This document shows, piece after piece, positions 1 to 5,967 of a stretch of 9,076 nucleotides of DNA. Position 1 is the first letter of the stretch; each line of letters opens with the position of its first letter. The translations under genes and the position numbers were made by a program. The DNA is from CAZUZD01 sp964624465 (GTDB taxonomy: Bacteria > Planctomycetota > Planctomycetia > Isosphaerales > Isosphaeraceae), in assembly GCA_964624465.1 (NCBI GenBank), contig CAZUZD010000258.1, forward strand, positions 1 to 9,076, read 5' to 3'. The notes beneath the pieces were generated by a model. It had not been told where the DNA came from. It made no database searches and saw only the letters and a list, made by a program, of their open reading frames with translations.

Positions 1-2098
1 CCTTGACCAGGTTCTCGAGCGCCTTCTGGATCTCGCGCTCGGTCTCGGTGTCGAGCGCCGAGGTCGCCTCGTCGAGGATCAGGATCGCCGGGTCGGTCAG
101 CAGCGCCCGCGCGATCGAGATCCGCTGCCGCTCGCCGCCCGAGAGGCTCTGGCCGCGCTCGCCGACGGGGGTGTCGTAGCCGTCGGGCAGCCGCATGATG
201 AAGTCGTGCGCCCGCGCCGCCCGGGCCGCGGCCACCACGCGGTCGCGGCTGGCGTCGGGCCGGCCGTAGCTGATGTTCTCGGCGATGCTGCCGAAGAACA
301 GGAACGGCTCCTGGAGCACCAGGCCGATGTTCTGGCGGTACCCCTCGACCGGGTACCGGCGGATGTCGTGGCCGTCGACCAGGATCGCGCCCGAGCTGAC
401 GTCGTAGAACCGGCAGATCAGGTTGATCAGCGTGCTCTTGCCGGCGCCGGTCTGACCGACCAAGCCGATCATCTCGCCGGGCCGGATCGTGAGGTCGAGG
501 TCGAAGAGCACCTGGCGGGCGCCGTAGCGGAAGTTCACGTCCCGCAGCTCGATGGCCCCGGCGAGCCGGCCCGGCTCGATCGGCTGGACCGACTCGGGCA
601 CGCTGGGCGCGCGGTCCAGGATCTCGAAGACCCGCTGGGCGCTCGAGGCCGCCCGCTGGGTCGCCTCGACCATCCGGCTCATCGACTCCAGCCGGGTGTA
701 GAACCGGCCCAGGTAGGTCAGAAACATCGTGAGGGCGCCGACGGTGAGCTGGCCGTCGAAGACCTGCCAGGCCCCCACCACCCAGACCAGGATCAGCCCG
801 AGCTGGGTCATCAGCGCCAGCATCGGCCCGAAGAACGCCCAGACCGTGTTGATCCGGTCGTTGGTCGAGATGACCAGGGCGTCGGAGGTCGCGAACCGGT
901 CGGTCTCCCGCCGCTCCTGCGCAAACGCCTTGACGACCCGCACGCCGGGGATCGTGTCGGCCAGCACGCTGGTCATGTGCGACCAGGCGCGGTTGCCGGC
1001 GTCGAAAGCGACGAGCATCCGGCTGCGGACCATCCGCACCAGCCAGAGCGCCAGCGGCAGGGGGATCAGCGTCACCAGCGCCAGCCGGGGCGAGGTCAGC
1101 ACCAGGATGATCGCCGTGCCGAGGATCATGAGGCAGTCGGTGGCGAAGTCGACGGCGTTGACCGAGAGGAACTGGTTGATCCGGTCGGTGTCCGAGCCGA
1201 TCCGGGTGATCAGGTCGCCGGTGCGCTTGCTGCCGAAGAACTCGACGGAGAGCGTCATCAGGTGGCGGTAGGTCTGCACCCGCAGGTCCGAGGCAATCCG
1301 CTCGCTGACCCAGGCCATCACGTAGCTGCGGGCCCAGGAGAGCACCCAGCCGAGGATCGACGCCGCGACCATCAGCCCCAGGTACCAGACGACCAGCCGG
1401 AACGCGCCGTCGGGCGGCGCCGGGGCCCCGCCGGCCTCGACGGCCGACTGGCGGGGGATCAGCACCTGGTCGGTCAGCGGCTGCGTCAGGTACGGCGGGA
1501 TCAGGCCGGCGGCCGTGCTCAGCAGGGTGAGCACGAAGCCCAGCGCGATCATGCCGATCCGGGGGCGGCCGAATTGCAGGAGCCGCCAGATCGCCGAGCC
1601 GGTCTTCGTCGCCGGCGGCGGCGCCGAGCAGGTGGGGCACTCGGCCTGGTCGGCCGGCAGCACCGTGCCGCAGCCCGGGCAGATGGTGCGACCGTCGTCG
1701 TCGGCCAGGGCGGCGGCGCCGTCGCGGCGCAGGGCCTCGAACCGGTCGGCCAGCCGCTGGGCCTCGCGGGTGCGCACGGCGGTGTACCGCCACTGGCCCA
1801 GGCGGCCGTCGGGGCCGAGCACGTCGAGCCGGCCCAGGCCGTTGCGCTCGTGGGCCTCGACGGCGGCCACCGCCGCCAGGGGCCAGGCCCGCCAGCCGAC
1901 CGGGGCGGCGTCGGCGTCGGCCGTGGTCTCGGCCACGATCCGGCGGTCGGTCAGCACGACCAGGGCCGTGGCGTACCGGAGCGAGCCCGAGAGGTCCGGT
2001 TCGAGCCAGGCCACCAGCCGCTCGCCGGGTTCGAGCAGGCGGGCCACCTCGGGCCGCCGGGCCGCCGGCAGTCCGAGCCAGGGATCAGACGAGTCCAT
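1..2098 (-). CDS. ABC exporter half-transporter with PH-like and zinc-ribbon N-terminus (C-terminal end cut off)
   Basis: Fused permease and ATPase of the MsbA/multidrug exporter type, expected to work as a dimer in the inner membrane; the substrate cannot be told from sequence. The visible 699 codons start at ATG 2098, six bases after GGTGGAG. Residues about 25-130 resemble a bacterial PH/GRAM-like domain. C140, C143, C154 and C157 form a CPGC/CPTC zinc ribbon. Hydrophobic membrane segments lie near residues 180-205, 230-255, 316-355 and 416-460, fitting six helices. The nucleotide-binding domain has Walker A GQTGAGKST (548-556), a Q-loop near 595, signature LSGGE (652-656) and Walker B ending in D676-E677. 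The D-loop SALD follows, and the reading frame is still open at base 1, so only the H-loop and C-terminal tail are missing. The ATPase looks fully competent. It is divergent from cphA. The family is certain; the N-terminal domain name is by resemblance only. Confidence 0.93.
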   Translation of the reverse strand, partial: MDSSDPWLGLPAARRPEVARLLEPGERLVAWLEPDLSGSLRYATALVVLTDRRIVAETTADADAAPVGWRAWPLAAVAAVEAHERNGLGRLDVLGPDGRLGQWRYTAVRTREAQRLADRFEALRRDGAAALADDDGRTICPGCGTVLPADQAECPTCSAPPPATKTGSAIWRLLQFGRPRIGMIALGFVLTLLSTAAGLIPPYLTQPLTDQVLIPRQSAVEAGGAPAPPDGAFRLVVWYLGLMVAASILGWVLSWARSYVMAWVSERIASDLRVQTYRHLMTLSVEFFGSKRTGDLITRIGSDTDRINQFLSVNAVDFATDCLMILGTAIILVLTSPRLALVTLIPLPLALWLVRMVRSRMLVAFDAGNRAWSHMTSVLADTIPGVRVVKAFAQERRETDRFATSDALVISTNDRINTVWAFFGPMLALMTQLGLILVWVVGAWQVFDGQLTVGALTMFLTYLGRFYTRLESMSRMVEATQRAASSAQRVFEILDRAPSVPESVQPIEPGRLAGAIELRDVNFRYGARQVLFDLDLTIRPGEMIGLVGQTGAGKSTLINLICRFYDVSSGAILVDGHDIRRYPVEGYRQNIGLVLQEPFLFFGSIAENISYGRPDASRDRVVAAARAARAHDFIMRLPDGYDTPVGERGQSLSGGERQRISIARALLTDPAILILDEATSALDTETEREIQKALENLVK

Positions 2099-2104
2099 CG
2101 CGGG

Positions 2105-2111
2105 CTCCACC
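2105..2111 (-). promoter_or_regulatory. Ribosome binding site of the ABC exporter
   Basis: GGTGGAG on the minus strand, six bases before ATG 2098. It is a good Shine-Dalgarno match and decides the start of the exporter, which otherwise has few conserved residues at its N-terminus. Confidence 0.65.
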
Positions 2112-2250
2112 AAGCGCCTGGCTCCGGTTGCAAGGGCCAAAATCGGCGGGGACGTTCGCGGAACCGCCCCGGACCCGATTCCAGGACTCCGGGGGCCCGG
2201 GACCAGCCCGCACGGCGGCCGACCGGGGGAATCTGGGTCGTCTGGGCGTC

Positions 2251-2263
2251 CCCTTGCCAAGGG
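2251..2263. repeat. Interrupted palindrome, possible operator
   Basis: CCCTTG-C-CAAGGG is a perfect 6+6 inverted repeat around one base. It overlaps the -35 hexamer of the plus-strand promoter candidate (TTGCCA, 2254-2259), and the other strand reads TTGGCA, also close to a -35 box. The placement suits a dimeric DNA-binding regulator, but no regulator is identified. Confidence 0.4.
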
Positions 2264-2283
2264 TGTCGGGGGGAACCGATACT
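2254..2283 (+). promoter_or_regulatory. Candidate sigma70-type promoter for cphA
   Basis: TTGCCA (five of six matches to TTGACA), an 18-base spacer, then GATACT (four of six matches to TATAAT) at 2278-2283. It is one of the few stretches in this region with an A/T-containing -10-like box. It lies about 380 bases before the cphA ATG, so a nearer undetected promoter is possible. Confidence 0.4.
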
Positions 2284-2287
2284 AGCA
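2279..2287 (-). promoter_or_regulatory. Possible extended -10 box for the ABC exporter
   Basis: Read on the minus strand this is TGC-TAGTAT: a TG extension followed by a four-of-six match to TATAAT, about 180 bases before the exporter start. There is no -35 box at the usual distance. It overlaps the plus-strand -10 candidate, so if both were used the two promoters would compete. Confidence 0.22.
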
Positions 2288-2521
2288 CGACCCGGGCCCG
2301 GGCGGCGCCCCGTCGCGATCCCCCCTCGCCGCGCCCGGGACGAGGCGTGCTGCGACCGTCGCGGTCGAACTTTTCCCGAGTCGCCAACGCTCGGGGGGCC
2401 GGGTCTCGTAGTAGAGGCGTGCTCCCGTCCCGTCGTCAACGCCCGGGTCCCGAACCCGGAGCACCACCGTCCCGAACCGATCGCAGCGAGGCCGACCCCG
2501 GCCGCGTCCGCCCGAGATGAG

Positions 2522-2541
2522 CCGGCCGCGTTCGCGGCCGG
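2522..2541. repeat. GC-rich perfect palindrome upstream of cphA
   Basis: CCGGCCGCG-TT-CGCGGCCGG has nine-base arms around two bases, 125 bases before the cphA start. It could be an operator or an RNA hairpin in the leader. Such G/C-only palindromes arise by chance quite often at this base composition. Confidence 0.35.
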
Positions 2542-2642
2542 GCACGGGCGGCACCGGAGCGGGAGTCGAGCGAGCCGGTGACCCGTGATCCGCCCGGCCC
2601 GGCCCGCCCGCCGCGACCGGAGTCGCGTCGCGACGGGCGCCG

Positions 2643-2657
2643 GATCTCCCGGAGATC
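2643..2657 (+). promoter_or_regulatory. Inverted repeat over the cphA ribosome binding site
   Basis: GATCTCC-C-GGAGATC is a perfect 7+7 inverted repeat. Its right arm contains the likely Shine-Dalgarno GGAGA (2651-2655), about 10 bases before ATG 2666. In RNA it can fold as GATCT/AGATC around a CCCGG loop, placing the ribosome binding site partly in a hairpin. Translation control or a DNA operator are both possible. Confidence 0.4.
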
Positions 2658-2665
2658 TTCCGTCC

Positions 2666-5326
2666 ATGGAATTCCGGAAAGTGCTGGCGCTCCGCGGCCC
2701 GAACCGCTGGGCCACGGTCCCCCTGATCGAGGCCTGGCTCGACCTGATGGCGTTCGCCGAGGTGCCGTGCACCGCGGTCCACGGCCTGATCGAGCGCCTG
2801 GGCCGCGACCTGCCCGAGCTGGATCTGGCCGGCCTGGCCGACCCGTCGGCGCGGCTGTCGCTGGCCGTCGAGACGGTCGTCGTCGAGCTGCAGCGGCTCA
2901 CCGGCGCCCAGGTCGCCCCGCTGGGGATGACCCGGCCGACCCGCGACCCGGCCGTGCACCGGGTGATGTTCGCCTACGAGGAGGAGGACACCGCCCGCGC
3001 CTGCCTCGACGTGGCGCTGGCCCTGGTCCTGGCCGCCCGCCACGGCGTGCCGCACCCGACGGCCGACGCCATCGCCCGGCTCCGCAAGGACTACCAGTGG
3101 GAGGCCCTCGGGCCCAGCACCCGCTCCATCGTCCAGGCCGCCGCCGGGCGCGGGATCCCGTTCCGGCGGCTCAACACCGGCAGCCTGGTCCAGTTCGGCC
3201 ACGGCGCCCACCAGCGGCGGATCCTCGCCTCGGAGACCGACGCCACCGGCGCCATCGCCGAGGACATCGCCCAGGACAAGGAGCTGACCCGCGAGCTGCT
3301 CCGCGCCATCGGCGTGCCCGTGCCCGAGGGCCGGCCGGTGCGCGACGCCGAGGACGCCTGGGCCGCGGCGCTGGAGATCGGCACCCCGGTCGTCGTCAAG
3401 CCGCAGGACGGCAACCAGGGCCGCGGGGTGGCCACCAACCTCTCGACCCGCGAGCAGGTGCTCATCGCCTACGAGGCCGCCCGCGATTGCAGCCGCACCG
3501 ACGCGGTCATCGTCGAGAAGTTCGCCCCCGGCGACGACTACCGCGTGCTCGTCGTCGGCGACCGCCTGGTGGCCGCCGCCCGCCGCGAGCCGGCGCAGGT
3601 GCGGGGCGACGGCCGCCACTCGGTCGCCCAGCTCGTCGCCGAGGTCAACACCGACCCCCGCCGCGGCGAGGACCACGCCACCGCGCTCAGCAAGATCCCG
3701 CTCGACGCCATCTCCCTGGCCGTCCTGGAGTCGCAGGGCCTGACCCCCGACTCGGTGCCGCTGACCGGCCAGACGGTGCTGATCCGCCGCAACGCCAACC
3801 TCTCGACCGGCGGCAGCGCGACCGACGTGACCGAGCTGGTGCACCCCGACGTCGCCGCCCGCTGCGTCGAGGCGGCCCGCATGGTCGGCCTCGACGTCGC
3901 CGGCATCGACGTGATCGCCGCCGACATCCGCCAGCCCCTCGAGGCCCAGGGCGGCATCGTCGTCGAGGTCAACGCCGCCCCCGGGCTCCGCATGCACCTG
4001 GAGCCCTCGGCCGGCGCCCCCAGGCCGGTGGGCCGGGCGATCATGGACCTGATGTTCCCCGCCGGCCAGACCGGCCGGGTGCCGGTCGTGGCGATCACCG
4101 GGGTCAACGGCAAGACGACCACCACCCGGTTCATCGCCCACCTGGTGCGCGAGGGCGGCCAGCGGGTGGGCATGACCTGCACCGACGGCATCTTCATCGA
4201 CGGCCGCCGGATCGACACCGGCGACTGCTCGGGGCCCGCCAGCGCCCGCGCCGTGCTGATGAACCCGACCGTCGAGGCCGCCGTGCTCGAGACCGCCCGC
4301 GGCGGCATCCTCCGCGCCGGCCTGGGCTTCGACCGCTGCGACGTCGCCGTGCTCACGAACATCGGCGAGGGGGACCACCTCGGCCTCTCCGACATCCACA
4401 CCCTCGAGGAGCTGGCCGAGGTCAAGGGCACGCTGCTCACCGCCGTCGCCCCCACCGGCGCGGCCGTGCTCAACGCCGCCGACCCCCTGGTCGTCGCCCA
4501 GGCCGGCCGCTGCCCCGGCTCGATCGTCTACTTCGCCATCGACCCCGACCACCCGGTGATCCGGACCCATCGCGCCAACGGCGGCCGCGCCGTCATCGTC
4601 CGGCACGGCGAGATCGTGCTCGCCCACGGCAAGGTCGAGACCGGCCTGGCCCGGCTCGGCGACGTGCCCCTGACCCACGGCGGCCGCATCGGCTTCCAGG
4701 TCGAGAACACCCTGGCCAGCGTCGGCGCCGCCTGGGCCCTGGGCCTGCCCCTCGACACGATCCGCGCCGGCCTGGAGTCGTTCAACTCCGAGATGGACAC
4801 GGTCCCCGGCCGGTTCAACCTCATGGAGATCCACGGCGCCACGGTCGTGATCGACTACGGCCACAACCCGTCGGCCCTGCTGGCCCTGATCGAGGCCGTC
4901 GAGCCCCTGCCGCACGAGCGCCGGCTGATCGTGTACTCCGCCGCCGGCGACCGCCGCGACGAGGACATGATCCGCCAGGGCGAGATCCTCGCCCGCAGCT
5001 TCGACCGGGTGTTCCTCTACGAGGACCAGTACACCCGCGGCCGCGCCTCGGGCGAGATCATGGGGCTCATCCGCCAGGGGCTGGCCCAGGGCCCCCGGGT
5101 CCGCGAGGCCGTCGGCTACCACGGCTCGAACACCGCCGTCGAGGCGGCGCTGAAGTGCCTGCGGCAGGGCGACCTGCTCGTGGTCCAGGCCGACACGATC
5201 GACGGCACCCTCGACTTCGTCAAGTCGTACCTCGCCGCCGGCGTCCCCGGCCGCGAGATCGACCTGACCGAGGCCATGGAGATCCAGCCCGGCGACGTCG
5301 TGCTCGTCGACCGCGGCGACCGCTGA
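2666..5326 (+). CDS. cphA: Cyanophycin synthetase (CphA1-type)
   Basis: Makes cyanophycin (multi-L-arginyl-poly-L-aspartate) without ribosomes, adding Asp to the backbone and then Arg to its side chain, each step using ATP; the product forms cytoplasmic granules. The protein has 886 residues, normal for the family. I chose ATG 2666 because the product then opens with the family-typical segment including LRGPN; a GTG 27 codons upstream would add an unconserved Arg/Pro-rich tail. Order: N-terminal domain (about 1-160), ATP-grasp domain (about 200-475) with KPQDGNQGRG around K245 and EVNAAPG (434-440), then a Mur-ligase-like domain with P-loop GVNGKTTTT (479-487), ARGGILR, NIGEGDHLG and DYGHNPSA (730-737). 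Both ATP sites look intact, which favours CphA1 over the dipeptide-condensing CphA2. No cyanophycinase gene is in the window. It stands alone on its strand and ends before a strong terminator. Confidence 0.96.
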   Translation: MEFRKVLALRGPNRWATVPLIEAWLDLMAFAEVPCTAVHGLIERLGRDLPELDLAGLADPSARLSLAVETVVVELQRLTGAQVAPLGMTRPTRDPAVHRVMFAYEEEDTARACLDVALALVLAARHGVPHPTADAIARLRKDYQWEALGPSTRSIVQAAAGRGIPFRRLNTGSLVQFGHGAHQRRILASETDATGAIAEDIAQDKELTRELLRAIGVPVPEGRPVRDAEDAWAAALEIGTPVVVKPQDGNQGRGVATNLSTREQVLIAYEAARDCSRTDAVIVEKFAPGDDYRVLVVGDRLVAAARREPAQVRGDGRHSVAQLVAEVNTDPRRGEDHATALSKIPLDAISLAVLESQGLTPDSVPLTGQTVLIRRNANLSTGGSATDVTELVHPDVAARCVEAARMVGLDVAGIDVIAADIRQPLEAQGGIVVEVNAAPGLRMHLEPSAGAPRPVGRAIMDLMFPAGQTGRVPVVAITGVNGKTTTTRFIAHLVREGGQRVGMTCTDGIFIDGRRIDTGDCSGPASARAVLMNPTVEAAVLETARGGILRAGLGFDRCDVAVLTNIGEGDHLGLSDIHTLEELAEVKGTLLTAVAPTGAAVLNAADPLVVAQAGRCPGSIVYFAIDPDHPVIRTHRANGGRAVIVRHGEIVLAHGKVETGLARLGDVPLTHGGRIGFQVENTLASVGAAWALGLPLDTIRAGLESFNSEMDTVPGRFNLMEIHGATVVIDYGHNPSALLALIEAVEPLPHERRLIVYSAAGDRRDEDMIRQGEILARSFDRVFLYEDQYTRGRASGEIMGLIRQGLAQGPRVREAVGYHGSNTAVEAALKCLRQGDLLVVQADTIDGTLDFVKSYLAAGVPGREIDLTEAMEIQPGDVVLVDRGDR

Positions 5327-5357
5327 TCCCGGCCCCGATCGGGCCCGTGGCCAACGA

Positions 5358-5399
5358 ACACGGCCCGCCTCCCCGACGCAGCGGGGAGGCGGGCCGTGT
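5358..5399. terminator. Strong bidirectional terminator hairpin between cphA and csrA
   Basis: A perfect 18-base stem (ACACGGCCCGCCTCCCCG and its complement) around the six-base loop ACGCAG. It starts 31 bases after the cphA stop and lies 26 bases beyond the csrA stop on the other strand. The plus-strand tail is only weakly T-rich (GTCGTTTGGTT), and the minus-strand side has no T run. Its convergent position and perfect stem make termination for both genes the natural reading. Confidence 0.85.
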
Positions 5400-5425
5400 G
5401 TCGTTTGGTTCGCGGTCGAGCCGGG

Positions 5426-5683
5426 TCAGACGGCGGTCTGGCCGCGGTCCGAGGTCGGGCGGGCGGTCGTCGCCGGGTTCGGGCCCGGGGCGTCCGACTC
5501 ACGCCAGGCCTTCTGGGCGGCCCGCTCGTCGGCCTCGAGGCAGAGCTCCTCGCGGAGCACGGTGATGTGCGGCGGGGCCTCGATGCCCAGGCGCACCTGG
5601 TTGCGGTCGACGCGGATGACGGTGATCTTGATCTGGTCACCGATCAGGATCGAATCGAGCGGCTTGCGGCTCAGGACCAACAT
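5426..5683 (-). CDS. csrA: Carbon storage regulator CsrA, RNA-binding translational regulator
   Basis: Small homodimeric RNA-binding protein that binds GGA motifs in mRNA leaders and changes translation or stability, usually governing central carbon storage, motility and stationary-phase behaviour. The 85-residue product opens with MLVLSRKP, has QVRLGIEAP (29-37) and the conserved R44 in VLREE, the RNA-contacting arginine of the family. About 25 residues after the core (ESDAPGPNP onwards) form a polar, Pro/Thr-rich tail absent from the 61-residue E. coli protein. The start at ATG 5683 is set by the invariant MLVLSR end and GGAGG nine bases upstream. The frame stays open upstream with an in-frame ATG 18 codons earlier, but that adds nothing conserved. 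It follows argS on the same strand after 284 bases, with its own promoter candidate. No fliW is nearby. Confidence 0.95.
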   Translation of the reverse strand: MLVLSRKPLDSILIGDQIKITVIRVDRNQVRLGIEAPPHITVLREELCLEADERAAQKAWRESDAPGPNPATTARPTSDRGQTAV

Positions 5684-5692
5684 GGGTTGCAC

Positions 5693-5699
5693 CCTCCCT
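5693..5699 (-). promoter_or_regulatory. csrA ribosome binding site overlapping a CsrA-type motif
   Basis: Minus strand AGGGAGG: GGAGG is a strong Shine-Dalgarno nine bases before ATG 5683. The overlapping AGGGA fits the ANGGA core that CsrA binds in other bacteria. Binding here would block ribosomes, the classic mode of CsrA repression. Confidence 0.6.
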
Positions 5700-5730
5700 G
5701 GAGTCATCATCACGGTTGTGTGGCCGTCGT

Positions 5731-5747
5731 GGGCCATTCCTCGGCCC
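5731..5747 (-). promoter_or_regulatory. Leader hairpin with GGA in its loop, candidate CsrA site
   Basis: On the csrA mRNA this reads GGGCC-GAGGAAT-GGCCC: a perfect five-base stem with a seven-base loop containing GGA. Known high-affinity CsrA sites present GGA in just such a loop. It lies about 50 bases before the csrA start. Confidence 0.4.
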
Positions 5748-5844
5748 CGCACCCATCCAGTCGAGATCCGGCCCACACCGCCGACACCGTTCTCTTCGTC
5801 GGCCGCGGCAAAAGGTTCGGGTCGCTCCGGATGGTGCGGCCAAT

Positions 5845-5873
5845 ATTCTGCGCACCCGCACACCCGCCGACAA
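5845..5873 (-). promoter_or_regulatory. Candidate sigma70-type promoter for csrA
   Basis: On the minus strand TTGTCG (5868-5873, four of six), a 17-base spacer, then CAGAAT (5845-5850, four of six), followed by an AT-rich ATTGG stretch that stands out in the surrounding GC. Transcription would begin near 5838 and give a leader of about 155 bases. It sits after the hairpins that follow argS, so csrA can be expressed separately from argS. Confidence 0.5.
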
Positions 5874-5922
5874 GGGGGTTTTGGCCAGACCGCCATCCTT
5901 CTCAGGCCCATGCCGCCTTGCC

Positions 5923-5961
5923 GGGCCCGCCGGGGGCCCCGCCGCGCCCCGGAGCGGGGCG
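5923..5961 (-). terminator. Tandem GC-rich hairpins after argS, possible terminator
   Basis: Directly after the argS stop, CGCCCC and its complement (5945-5950 with 5956-5961) enclose a five-base loop. A second hairpin uses GGGCCC arms (5923-5928 with 5934-5939). There is no T run, and short G/C hairpins are common here, so termination is likely only from position. Confidence 0.4.
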
Positions 5962-5967
5962 GGCGGC

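Larger units (their letters stand above)
2099..2665. other. Divergent intergenic region between the ABC exporter and cphA
   Basis: 567 bases without a convincing gene. Open frames cross it on both strands, but they lack recognisable protein features and are the usual by-product of high GC. It must contain the promoters of both divergent genes. The best promoter-like sequence is at 2254-2283, with an interrupted palindrome over its -35 box. Further towards cphA are a GC-rich 20-base palindrome (2522-2541) and an inverted repeat over the cphA ribosome binding site (2643-2657). If the 2254-2283 promoter serves cphA, its mRNA leader is about 370 bases, unusually long. Confidence 0.7.

Noticed and set aside
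2291..2302. CCCGGGCCCGGG palindrome next to the promoter candidate
   Set aside because: Pure G/C self-complementary runs like this are common at this composition; no further support.
2128..2520. Possible small gene of 130 codons in the exporter/cphA gap
   Set aside because: It overlaps the promoter and palindrome candidates, has a low-complexity Arg/Pro/Gly composition and no ribosome site.
206..2581. Plus-strand open frame of 791 codons opposite the ABC exporter
   Set aside because: Composition is a low-complexity mix of Arg, Gly, Asp, Pro and His with no recognisable domain; the opposite strand has a complete set of ABC motifs.
2585..2665. GTG start 27 codons upstream for cphA
   Set aside because: It would add an Arg/Pro-rich tail unlike the family, whereas ATG 2666 begins at the conserved N-terminus with GGAGA before it.
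2282..5122. Minus-strand open frame of 946 codons opposite cphA
   Set aside because: It is an Ala/Gly/Asp/Val-rich antisense frame created by G/C at third codon positions; cphA has clear motifs from end to end.
2578..5565. Second plus-strand frame of 995 codons overlapping cphA
   Set aside because: It is an Arg/Pro/Gly-dominated shadow in another frame, with no known motif.
5684..5737. Alternative csrA start at the in-frame ATG about 5737
   Set aside because: Its only Shine-Dalgarno-like GAGGA touches the ATG, too close for use, and it would add 18 residues before a conserved N-terminus.
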